Shown here one piece after another: positions 9,978 to 17,497 of a DNA stretch of 64,000 nucleotides. The stretch lies in NCBI GenBank assembly GCA_965369705.1, contig CBDURF010000001.1, forward strand, positions 1 to 64,000. Reading direction: 5' to 3'. Numbering within the stretch: position 1 is the first letter of the stretch; each line of letters starts with the position of its first letter. The translations under genes were made by a program, and so were the position numbers. Under the pieces are notes generated by a model. The model was not told where the DNA came from. It searched no databases and saw nothing but the letters and a program-made list of their open reading frames with translations. The stretch is from JAGLCY01 sp965369705. Lineage in GTDB: Bacteria; Krumholzibacteriota; Krumholzibacteriia; LZORAL124-64-63.

Positions 9978-10820
9978 TCAATCGTAATCGTAGAAGCCCT
10001 TGCCGCTCTTGCGGCCCAGATAACCTGCATCAACCATCCGCCGTAACAGAGGACAGGGACGATATTTACTGTCCCCGAAGCCATCGTACAGAACTTCCAT
10101 GATGTCCAGACAGATATCCAGGCCGATGAAGTCGGCCAGGGTCAGCGGCCCCATGGGATGGGCCATGCCCAGTTTCATCACCGTGTCGATGGCCACCCGG
10201 TCCGCCACGCCTTCCATCAGGCAGTAGACGGCCTCGTTGATCATCGGCATCAGCACCCGGTTGGCGATGAATCCCGGATAGTCCTGCACCGTGACGGGCG
10301 CCTTGCCCAGATCTTCGGCAACTTTGGTGACGACGGCCAAGGTCTCGTCGCTGGTGGCCTGGCCGCGGATGATTTCGACCAGCTTCATGATCGGCACGGG
10401 GTTCATGAAGTGCATGCCGATAACCTTGTCCGCCCGCTTGGTAACGCCGGCGATCTTGGTCAGGCTGAGGCTGCTGGTGTTGCTGGCCAGAATCGTGTTG
10501 GGTCCGCAGATGCCGTCCAGGGTGGTGAAGATCTCCTTTTTGATCTCGAAGTCCTCGAAGACCGCCTCCACGACCAGTTCGCTGTCCCCGGCGGCCTGCA
10601 GGTCCGTGGCCGCGTTCACCCGGCCGAGGGTGGCGGTGGCGTCGTCCTGGGTGATTTTCTCTTTCTTGACCATGCGGCCCAGGTTTTTCTCGATCGTGGC
10701 CAACGCCCGGTCGAGATACTCCTGCTTGACGTCGATCAGGTTCACGTCGTTGCCGAACTGGGCGAAGATCTGGGCGATGCCGTTGCCCATGGTCCCGCCG
10801 CCGATCACCGAAACTTTCAT
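9978..10820 (-). CDS. 3-hydroxyacyl-CoA (3-hydroxybutyryl-CoA type) dehydrogenase
   Basis: A cytosolic NAD(P)-dependent enzyme that interconverts 3-hydroxyacyl-CoA and 3-oxoacyl-CoA. At 280 residues it is the short monofunctional form (Hbd/PaaH type) and has no fused hydratase. The Rossmann motif GGGTMGNG is at 7-14. The catalytic His lies in GMHFMNPVP (His137, with Asn140). The C-terminal helical domain includes MGPLTLADFIGLD. AAAGGA precedes the ATG. It lies between the thiolase and acyl-CoA dehydrogenase genes of the same operon. No enoyl-CoA hydratase is present in the cluster, so that step must be encoded elsewhere. Confidence 0.95.
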   Translation of the reverse strand: MKVSVIGGGTMGNGIAQIFAQFGNDVNLIDVKQEYLDRALATIEKNLGRMVKKEKITQDDATATLGRVNAATDLQAAGDSELVVEAVFEDFEIKKEIFTTLDGICGPNTILASNTSSLSLTKIAGVTKRADKVIGMHFMNPVPIMKLVEIIRGQATSDETLAVVTKVAEDLGKAPVTVQDYPGFIANRVLMPMINEAVYCLMEGVADRVAIDTVMKLGMAHPMGPLTLADFIGLDICLDIMEVLYDGFGDSKYRPCPLLRRMVDAGYLGRKSGKGFYDYD

Positions 10821-10856
10821 GGTTTGATCCTTTCCCTTTGCGGTTCAGTCCCTGGT

Positions 10857-12044
10857 CTATGGAATGGAAATGGCCATGCTCACGGCGTCGCCGCCGCCCA
10901 GGCACAGACTCGCGATGCCGTCGCTGACGCCCCGGTCCTCCATGGCGTGCAGCAGCGTCACCAGAATGCGGGCCCCCGAGCAACCGATGGGATGTCCCAG
11001 GCTGACCCCGCCCCCGTTGACGTTCACCTTGTCCTGGTCCAGGCCGAGTTCGCGCATCACTGCCAGGCTCTGGGCCGCGAACGCCTCGTTCAGTTCGAAC
11101 AGGCCATAGTCGCCGATGGTCTTGCCGGTCTTGGCCAGCAGGTTCTTCACGCTGGTCACCGGAGCCATCATCACCTCGTTGGGTTCGACCGCGCCGGTGC
11201 TGGCCGCCTCGATATAGGCGCGGATGGTCAGGCCGTTCGCCTTGGCGAACTCCTCGCTGCAGATCAGAAGAGCCGCCGCGCCGTCGTTGATCGAAGAGGC
11301 GTTGCCCGCGGTGACGGTGCCGCCATCACGTTTGAAGGCTGGACGCAGCTTGGCCATCCCCTCCGGCGACGCATCCCCGCGCGGACCCTCGTCGCGGGAC
11401 ACGACCACCGGGTCACCCCTGCGCTGGGGAACCTCCACGGGAACCACTTCCTTGTCGAACCTGCCCGCTTCCCAGGCCGCGACGGCCATCTGATGACTGC
11501 GGGCGGCGTAGGCGTCCTGATCCTCACGGCTGACTTCGAAATTGTCGACCACCCACTCGGCGGTCATACCCATGTGATAGTTGTTGTAGATGTCCCAAAG
11601 TCCGTCATGGACCAGAAGATCCGTGACTTTGCCGTCGCCCAGGCGCAGACCGTCGCGGGCCTTGAGCAGGGCGTAGGGAATCTGGCTCATGTTCTCGAAG
11701 CCCCCGGCGATGATGCAGTGCTTGTCGCCGGCGCGGATGGCCTGATCGGCCAGGGCCACGGACTTCAGGCCCGACCCGCAGACCTTGTTGATGGTCATGG
11801 CGCTGACGCTCGCGGGGATGCCGCCGAAGATCGCGGCCTGCCGTGCGGGGTTCTGCTGAAGACCCGCCTGGCAGACGTTGCCCATGATCACCTCATCCAC
11901 CTTGGCGGGATCGAGGTCCGCCCTTTCGAGAACGGCCTTCACACACAGGGCGCCGAGCTGGGGCGCCCGAACGGAGGCCAATCCTCCCTGGAACCTGCCG
12001 ATGGGGGTGCGCACAGCTGCACAGATCACGGATCGGTTACTCAT
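10857..12044 (-). CDS. Acetyl-CoA C-acyltransferase (thiolase)
   Basis: A 395-residue type II thiolase that condenses two acetyl-CoA or cleaves 3-oxoacyl-CoA. The acyl-accepting Cys is in NKVCGSGLKSV (Cys89). The C-terminal signatures are GHPIGCSGAR (catalytic His about 351) and CLGGGDA (Cys about 381), so all three catalytic residues are present. GGAG precedes the ATG. It follows an acyl-CoA dehydrogenase gene by 15 bases and is followed by the 3-hydroxyacyl-CoA dehydrogenase gene. Together they cover most steps of a C4 acyl-CoA spiral. Length and motifs fit acetoacetyl-CoA thiolases well, but preference for longer chains cannot be excluded. Confidence 0.95.
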   Translation of the reverse strand: MSNRSVICAAVRTPIGRFQGGLASVRAPQLGALCVKAVLERADLDPAKVDEVIMGNVCQAGLQQNPARQAAIFGGIPASVSAMTINKVCGSGLKSVALADQAIRAGDKHCIIAGGFENMSQIPYALLKARDGLRLGDGKVTDLLVHDGLWDIYNNYHMGMTAEWVVDNFEVSREDQDAYAARSHQMAVAAWEAGRFDKEVVPVEVPQRRGDPVVVSRDEGPRGDASPEGMAKLRPAFKRDGGTVTAGNASSINDGAAALLICSEEFAKANGLTIRAYIEAASTGAVEPNEVMMAPVTSVKNLLAKTGKTIGDYGLFELNEAFAAQSLAVMRELGLDQDKVNVNGGGVSLGHPIGCSGARILVTLLHAMEDRGVSDGIASLCLGGGDAVSMAISIP

Positions 12045-12059
12045 GATTCAGTCTCCTTT

Positions 12060-13205
12060 TCAGTCCGCCAGTTCGTGCCGGCCGATGACCATGCGCTGGA
12101 TCTCGCTGGTCCCCTCGCCGATGGTACAGAGTTTGGCATCGCGGTACATTCGTTCCACCGGGTATTCGGTAGTGAAGCCGTATCCCCCCAGAATCTGGAT
12201 GGCCTTGTCGGTGACGAACATGGCCGTCTCGCTGGCGTGCAGCTTGGCCATGGCTGCCATCTGTCCGAAATCCTCCCCGGCGTCCTTCTGCCGGCAGGCT
12301 TCATAGGTGAGAAGCCGCGAGGCCTGGATCTGGGTGGCCATGTCCGCCACCATGAATTCGATCGCCTGGAACCTGGCGATGGGCCGCCCGAACTGCTGGC
12401 GTTCCTTGGCGTAGGCGCGGGCGACGTTGAAGGCGCCCACGGACAGGCCCAGGGCCAAAGCGGCGATCGAGATCCGGCCGCCGTCCAGCGTCATCATGAA
12501 ATACTTGAAGCCCTCGCCCTCCTTGCCAAGCAGGTACTCACCGGGAATCCGCACGTCCTCGAGGGTCAAGGGAGCGGTATCGGAAGCCCGCAAACCCAGT
12601 TTGTTTTCCTTCTTCTCCACGGTGAAGCCCGGCGTGTCGGTGGGAACGATGAAAGCGCTGATGCCGTGGCTGCCTTTTGCCTCGGGATCGGTCTTGGCCG
12701 TGATGATCAGGGCCCCCGCGTAGTGGGAGTTGGTGATCCACATCTTGCTTCCGTTGAGAACCCAGTCGTTTCCGTCCCTGACGGCGGTAGTGCGGGTGCC
12801 GCCGGCGTCGCTGCCGGCCTCGGCCTCGGTCAGGCCGAAGGAGAGCAGGGATTTTCCCGCTGCCGCCGGGGGCAGGAATTTCTTCTTCTGTTCCTCGGTG
12901 CCCAAGGCCGCGATGGGCCAGCAGCCGAGGCTGTTGTGGGCGGCCACGGTCAAACCGTGACTGCCGCAGACCCGCGAGACCTCCTCGACGACCAGGGCAT
13001 AACTCGTCATGTCCGCGCCCACGCCGCCGTACTCTTCGGGAACAGCAAGCCCCAGGAAGCCCAACTCCCCCATCTCCTTGACGGTGGCCTCGGGGAACTG
13101 CGCGGTCCGGTCGATTTCCTGGGCGATGGGAGCGAGTCGGGAATTGGCGAAATCCCGGGCCATCTGCCGGATCATTTTCTGGTTTTCATTGAGATGCATT
13201 TTCAC
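12060..13205 (-). CDS. Acyl-CoA dehydrogenase, paralogue 3 (first gene of operon)
   Basis: A 381-residue acyl-CoA dehydrogenase and the promoter-proximal gene of the four-gene operon. The middle domain has GLTEAEAGSDAGG, the C-terminus QILGGYGFTTEYP, and the catalytic Glu lies in IGEGTSEIQ (about 364). The Tyr that precedes this Glu in the two other paralogues of this window is Gly here, so substrate range may differ. GGAG stands seven bases before the ATG. Carrying two dehydrogenases in one operon suggests different chain lengths, branched substrates, or a pair that works with ETF in electron bifurcation. No etfAB genes lie in this window, so none of these can be chosen. Confidence 0.95.
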   Translation of the reverse strand: MKMHLNENQKMIRQMARDFANSRLAPIAQEIDRTAQFPEATVKEMGELGFLGLAVPEEYGGVGADMTSYALVVEEVSRVCGSHGLTVAAHNSLGCWPIAALGTEEQKKKFLPPAAAGKSLLSFGLTEAEAGSDAGGTRTTAVRDGNDWVLNGSKMWITNSHYAGALIITAKTDPEAKGSHGISAFIVPTDTPGFTVEKKENKLGLRASDTAPLTLEDVRIPGEYLLGKEGEGFKYFMMTLDGGRISIAALALGLSVGAFNVARAYAKERQQFGRPIARFQAIEFMVADMATQIQASRLLTYEACRQKDAGEDFGQMAAMAKLHASETAMFVTDKAIQILGGYGFTTEYPVERMYRDAKLCTIGEGTSEIQRMVIGRHELAD

Positions 13206-13451
13206 TCCTGAAGATCCCTGGGATTCCCTCGGTCGGGGACTAGGAAACAGGCTGCATAAGCGACGGTCAGATTACAAGAACAAGGTGAATAATTAAAGGA
13301 AAATCAACCGGTTTGGGCCGGAACGGCGGGATATTCACGTGGATGGGGTCTGCGGGGAGCGTCCCGAAAGAGGACGAACCGGGACTCCTTTCCCGGCCCG
13401 TCCTGGCGCCGGGTCACGGGGACGGCCCGGCAGGGGATCAAGGCGGGTTGA
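13206..13451. promoter_or_regulatory. Intergenic region with AT-rich presumed promoter of the acyl-CoA operon
   Basis: About 245 bases without a gene. The part near 13255-13310 is clearly AT-richer than its surroundings (for example GAATAATTAAAGG on the plus strand) and is the natural place for the promoter of the minus-strand acyl-CoA operon. I could not pick one convincing pair of -35 and -10 boxes. The other half (13370-13440) is very GC-rich and holds imperfect inverted repeats around CCCGTCC and GGACGG, which could end transcription of the lamin-tail gene. Confidence 0.35.
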
Positions 13452-14126
13452 TCATCGGAAAATCGCCTTCACCTCCCCGAAGGAACGGTCTTCGACCGCC
13501 ACCTGGCCTTGGCACAGGTTGGGAGCCCCGGGCGACGGCGCACACCCGGTGCCAACCGGATCCCGGTCGCCACCATAGGGATTGAGGGCATCGAACAGGA
13601 TCCAGTCGCTCATCTCGGTGTTGAAACCGCAGGAACGGTCGTCCTCGCCTTCATGGTCGTCGTAGGAAATGGAGAACATCAACTCCAGCGCCGGGCCATC
13701 CGGACCTTCGTAGCTTCTCAACAGCTGGACGAAATCGCCCCCGTTGTTGAGGCTGAAGCCCGAGGTGGTCAAACCCATCTCCGTCTGCCACGCCACCGCT
13801 TCGGAACCATAGAAAACCGCGGTTTCACCCGGGTCCAGGACACCGGACAACCCGAGGTGGGGTTCCTCGCCCAGAATGTCCCGCAGGAAATAGCCCGCAA
13901 GGTTGATCGGCTCCGGCCCGTTGTTCAGGATTTCGATCCACTCATCGTTCTTGAAGTCGACCGTGCCGTCGCCGTCCCAGTCGCTGGCCGGGTCGGCCAG
14001 CACCTCGTTGATGACGATGAAATCATCGACCTGGGCGACCGCAGGACCGCCCACCACCAGGAGGAGGAAAGTCCAAACCAGGGTCACCAGGGCGAGGGGA
14101 GGTTTTGTCATGAAGAGATTTTTCAT
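13452..14126 (-). CDS. Secreted lamin-tail-domain (LTD) protein
   Basis: A 224-residue exported protein. It has a signal peptide (about 1-31, ending PAVAQ) and then a lamin-tail-type immunoglobulin fold: FIVINEVLADPASDWDGDG, then NDEWIEILNNGPEPINLAGY, and a GETAVFYGS strand. The acidic DWDGDGTVD stretch looks like a calcium-binding loop. Bacterial LTD proteins are cell-surface or secreted and are common in FCB-group bacteria; their binding partners are mostly unknown. There is no enzyme motif and no obvious C-terminal sorting domain. The gene is divergent from the Gfo/Idh/MocA oxidoreductase gene. A second ATG six codons downstream is an alternative start and would leave the signal peptide intact. 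Confidence 0.85.
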   Translation of the reverse strand: MKNLFMTKPPLALVTLVWTFLLLVVGGPAVAQVDDFIVINEVLADPASDWDGDGTVDFKNDEWIEILNNGPEPINLAGYFLRDILGEEPHLGLSGVLDPGETAVFYGSEAVAWQTEMGLTTSGFSLNNGGDFVQLLRSYEGPDGPALELMFSISYDDHEGEDDRSCGFNTEMSDWILFDALNPYGGDRDPVGTGCAPSPGAPNLCQGQVAVEDRSFGEVKAIFR

Positions 14127-14224
14127 GCTAGAATCCGTCCCGGGAGGACGTAAGTGGCCGGGCTCGGCAGGCGTTTTCCTGAGACACGAACCGGCGGAGC
14201 TCTTTTGCCAGAAACGGACCAGAG

Positions 14225-15241
14225 ATGAGTTTTCGAGTAGGAGTGATCGGCGCGGGCGCCCACAGGGAGCGATATGTGCACCACGGGCTGCAGGATGTGC
14301 CCGGGATGACCGTGACCGCGCTGTGCCGCCGGAGCACGGAAGCAGGCCGGAAGATGGCCGCCCAGTACGGGGTGCGTTACCACGCGGAACCTGAAAACCT
14401 CATTCAGGATCTTGAAGTTGACGGCATAGTGATCTGCACACCGCCGTCGTCACACTTCGAAATAGCCAAGGCGGTCCTGGCGGCGGGCAAACCGCTCCTT
14501 TTGGAAAAGCCCATGACCGGCTTGCTCGGCGAGGCCGAGCATTTGGCCGAGTTGGACACCGCGGCGGCGCATCCTCTCATGGCCGCCCAGGCCCTGCGCT
14601 GGAATCCTGTGATCCTGAAAGTCCGCGAGCTATGGACCCGCCTCGGGCGTGTCCATCTGGTGAGGTTGGCCCAGCGCCTGGCTCCCACCACCCTGAAATG
14701 GCAACGGAACCTTGCCGACACCGTGGGCGGATCCGTCCTGTTGACCGGTGTTCATATCTTCGATCTGACGCGTTGGTTGACCGGAGCCGAGTTCGTGACG
14801 GTGGATTCGCGACAGCGACAAGTGTTGAATCCAGTGGTCGAAGACCTCTTCCTCGCGCAAGCCGTCCTGTCGGACGGTTGCTGGGCCAGTCTCGAAGTCA
14901 GCAAGTACACCCGATCGCGGGTGGGCTGGCTGGAGGCAGTCGGCGAAAACGGCCAACTCATGGCGGATTACCTGGACGGGGGAATTATCCTGCGGGCGGG
15001 AACCACCGAAGAGCGGTTTGACGTTTCGGCCCGAACCCCCACCCTGCCATTGGTACTCAAGGACTGGCTTGCGGCGATCCGGGACGGATCGCCGCCTCCG
15101 GTAACGGTGCACGACGGACTGGCCACGCTGCGGGTGGCCGACGCCTGCTACCGTTCGGCTGACGCCGGGCGGAAAGTCGCCGTCCCGGGACATGGCGTTC
15201 CCGGAATCCGGGCTCGCCCCCCTGGAACTAGCCGGCCATGA
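14225..15241 (+). CDS. Gfo/Idh/MocA family oxidoreductase
   Basis: A 338-residue NAD(P)-dependent dehydrogenase of the glucose-fructose oxidoreductase/inositol dehydrogenase family. The N-terminal Rossmann domain shows GVIGAGAHRERY (6-17) and the family motif EKP (Glu94-Pro96 in LLLEKPMT). The C-terminal alpha/beta domain includes GVHIFDLTRWL, where the His is a usual active-site position. The substrate is probably a sugar, sugar acid or inositol derivative, but nothing nearby narrows it. It stands alone on the plus strand. Its stop lies inside the last 14 bases of the convergent M1 peptidase gene, so the two transcripts overlap at their 3' ends. The C-terminus is Pro-rich and short. Confidence 0.9.
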   Translation: MSFRVGVIGAGAHRERYVHHGLQDVPGMTVTALCRRSTEAGRKMAAQYGVRYHAEPENLIQDLEVDGIVICTPPSSHFEIAKAVLAAGKPLLLEKPMTGLLGEAEHLAELDTAAAHPLMAAQALRWNPVILKVRELWTRLGRVHLVRLAQRLAPTTLKWQRNLADTVGGSVLLTGVHIFDLTRWLTGAEFVTVDSRQRQVLNPVVEDLFLAQAVLSDGCWASLEVSKYTRSRVGWLEAVGENGQLMADYLDGGIILRAGTTEERFDVSARTPTLPLVLKDWLAAIRDGSPPPVTVHDGLATLRVADACYRSADAGRKVAVPGHGVPGIRARPPGTSRP

Positions 15242-17000
15242 TCCGTTCGATCCCGCCCCGCGCGATGGGATGATATCCGCCCGCGTTGGCCGCGAAGGTC
15301 TCCCGGGCCAGCTCCTTCGTCTTCTCACCCGCGTACAACGTCGTGTACAAGGGCTTCAGGTACTTCATCCGGCCCACCTCACCCAGGAACCGGGCGGTGC
15401 GATCGAAGACCGGCTCGTACCCGCTGCCCGTGGCGATAATCAACCAGTTGCAGAGGATTTCACAGTTGCCCTGTCCGGTCAGTTCGAAATTCTCATCCAG
15501 CCAGGCACAGTCCTTCTGGGGCAAGGTGCGCGGCAGGGCCTGCAGGAAGATCTGCCAGTCCTCCGGGGACCAGACCTTGGCCTGGTCGACCTCGGGCCTC
15601 GCACCGTCGGACCAGCCCTTGGCCAAATCCTCCAGCATTTTCAAACGCGACGACGTGAACACGGGCGCGTTGTCGGGCAGGCCGGCCTGGTGGATCCACT
15701 CGTCGGCACGGATCTGCTCGGCGATACCCGGCAACTCGGCGTTTAGAAACTCCTCGAACTGGGCCGTGGTGATCGAGGTGAAGCTGAAGTGCTTGATGTA
15801 TGTCTTGATGAAGGCGTCGAATTTCCCGCGTCCGGCGGCCTGCTCGAGCAGGGCCACGAACAGATAGCCTTTTTCGTAGGGCACCAGCGAGTAGAACTCG
15901 TCCGGATCCGAACCCTTGCTGTCGGTTTCCAACTGGGTGAAGGGCGAGTCCATGCCGAATGAGTTCATGGCTTCCATCAACCCGTTGCGGCCGATGGCCG
16001 ATGCCAGGGACTTCGCCTCCAGGCCATCGATATTCTCCAGGATGCGCCTTTCGGCCCAGACCGTGAACCCCTCGTTGAGCCAGAAGTCGTCCATGGTGGC
16101 GTTGGTGACCAGGTTGCCGGTCCAGCTGTGGGCCAGTTCGTGGGCCAGCACGTTGACCAAGGACCGGTCGCCGGCCAGCAGCGTCGGGGTCAGGAAGGTC
16201 AGCCGTGGATTCTCCATCCCGCCGTAGGGGAAGGAAGCGGGCATGACCAGAAAGTCGAACCGGTCCCACAGGTAGGGACCGAACACGTCTTCAGCCGCGG
16301 TCAGCATCTTGTCAACGTCGGCGAATTCCCAGGCCGCTTTGGCCAGGGTCTCCGGCTCGGTGTATACCCGGGAGCGGGGTCCCAGATCCTGCGACACGAT
16401 ATTTCCCACCGCGAAGGCGAACAGGTACGGCGGAATGGATTGGGGCATCTCGAAGCTGAAACTGCGCGTGCCGGGTAGCGAACCTTCCGCGGCCTGACCG
16501 GGAGCGGCGGCCATGACCACCGTCAGATTCTCGGGTACCGTCATCCGGGCCTTGAAGGTGAAGCGCGCCAGGGGAGAATCCTGGCAGGGGATGACGCTGC
16601 GGGCATGAATGGCCTGGCACTGGCTGAACAGGTAGGGGTGCTTGCCGCCATCGGTCTGCGCGGGCTCCAGCCACTGCAGGGCGCTGGCGGCCGGGCTGGT
16701 CGCGTAGTCGATGGTGAACGAAGCGGTGCCCTCCGGCAATTGAACCCTCAGACACGTGCCCAGAACATCGTCCTTCTCCGTCAACTCCCACTCCAGGGTG
16801 TTGCCCTTGTCGTCGGTCACGCCGTGAATCTCCAGATCCCTGGTGTCCAGGTCAAGCGACCCGGCGGCCGGGGCCTCCAGATTGAGCGTGGCCTTTCCTT
16901 CGATGCGGCTGGTGTCGAAATTCACGTTCAGATCGAGATCCATGCTGGTGACCCGACCCTGGTCCAGGTCGCTGTAGGAATGGGGGTCGCGTCGGCTCAA
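15228..17000 (-). CDS. Cytosolic M1 aminopeptidase, leukotriene A4 hydrolase-like
   Basis: A zinc aminopeptidase of 590 residues in the LTA4 hydrolase subgroup: N-terminal beta domain, catalytic domain, and C-terminal helical repeat domain. GGMENPRLTF (from about 260) provides the exopeptidase Glu. The zinc site is HELAH (His287, Glu288, His291) with Glu310 in WLNEG, an exact HExxH-18-E spacing. The TTG start is supported by GGAGG seven bases upstream; the longer open frame to 17123 has no such site. No signal peptide is visible, so the enzyme probably trims peptides in the cytosol. It is divergent from an operon that carries a secreted M1 relative. Confidence 0.94.
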   Translation of the reverse strand: MSRRDPHSYSDLDQGRVTSMDLDLNVNFDTSRIEGKATLNLEAPAAGSLDLDTRDLEIHGVTDDKGNTLEWELTEKDDVLGTCLRVQLPEGTASFTIDYATSPAASALQWLEPAQTDGGKHPYLFSQCQAIHARSVIPCQDSPLARFTFKARMTVPENLTVVMAAAPGQAAEGSLPGTRSFSFEMPQSIPPYLFAFAVGNIVSQDLGPRSRVYTEPETLAKAAWEFADVDKMLTAAEDVFGPYLWDRFDFLVMPASFPYGGMENPRLTFLTPTLLAGDRSLVNVLAHELAHSWTGNLVTNATMDDFWLNEGFTVWAERRILENIDGLEAKSLASAIGRNGLMEAMNSFGMDSPFTQLETDSKGSDPDEFYSLVPYEKGYLFVALLEQAAGRGKFDAFIKTYIKHFSFTSITTAQFEEFLNAELPGIAEQIRADEWIHQAGLPDNAPVFTSSRLKMLEDLAKGWSDGARPEVDQAKVWSPEDWQIFLQALPRTLPQKDCAWLDENFELTGQGNCEILCNWLIIATGSGYEPVFDRTARFLGEVGRMKYLKPLYTTLYAGEKTKELARETFAANAGGYHPIARGGIERIMAG

Positions 17001-17185
17001 GAGAGTACCTCCGGATGGAAGAATTCCTGCCGGGCAGGAAGAATGTCGGACTTCATCGGACCCATTGTCGCCTGGAATGATCCACACCGCAAGGTGGAGA
17101 CGGCACCACGGACTTTGTTCCACCGTTCTTCCGTGGTATTCTTATCCTTAAATTGGAACACCTGAACCCCCGGGAGGAAGCTTCC
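17001..17185. promoter_or_regulatory. Divergent promoter region between two M1-peptidase units
   Basis: On the plus strand TTGTTC (17115-17120) and TATTCT (17137-17142) lie 16 bases apart, about 44 bases before the DUF2007-gene start. The inverted repeat CCACGG and CCGTGG (near 17106 and 17131) flanks the -35 area and might be an operator. On the minus strand a weak TTGCGG with GACAAT 17 bases on could serve the LTA4H-like gene. All matches are by eye. Confidence 0.35.
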
Positions 17186-17497
17186 ATGCGTGACGGAATG
17201 ACCCGTCTGGAAACCTACACCAGCGAAATCGAGGCCGAGATCGCCAAGGGCCGGCTCGAAGCCCTCGGCGTGATGGTGGTCCTCGAAAAGGACAACTGCG
17301 GCGGCATGCGGCCCCATCTGGATCTCCAGGCCGGCGTCAAGTTGTACGTTATCGACGAAGATCTCGACAAGGCCAGGGACATCCTGGCCTCCGGAGCGGT
17401 GGGCACCACGACTGGAACCTGGGTCTGCGGCGGATGCGGTGAGGAGATCGACGGCAGCTACGACGCCTGCTGGAAATGCGGCCGTGACCGGGAATGA
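17186..17497 (+). CDS. DUF2007-type protein with C-terminal zinc ribbon
   Basis: A 103-residue protein. The N-terminal part (about 6-70) resembles the small DUF2007 (putative signal-transducing) domain: an ETYTSEIEAEIAKGRLEALG helix followed by beta strands ending VKLYVIDEDLDKA. The C-terminus holds a compact zinc ribbon with Cys81, Cys84, Cys95 and Cys98. The ATG follows GGGAGG at eight bases, so the longer reading from 17153 is unlikely. The stop overlaps the start of the secreted M1 peptidase in an ATGA, which implies translational coupling. The role is unknown; binding of a metal or a protein partner is the most that can be inferred. Confidence 0.8.
   Translation: MRDGMTRLETYTSEIEAEIAKGRLEALGVMVVLEKDNCGGMRPHLDLQAGVKLYVIDEDLDKARDILASGAVGTTTGTWVCGGCGEEIDGSYDACWKCGRDRE

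Noticed and set aside
10158..13211. An open frame of more than 1000 codons on the plus strand opposite the acyl-CoA operon
   Set aside because: It is antisense to three genes with clear motifs. In GC-rich DNA the opposite strand often stays open by codon bias. Its translation is rich in His, Gly and Asp and shows no domain.
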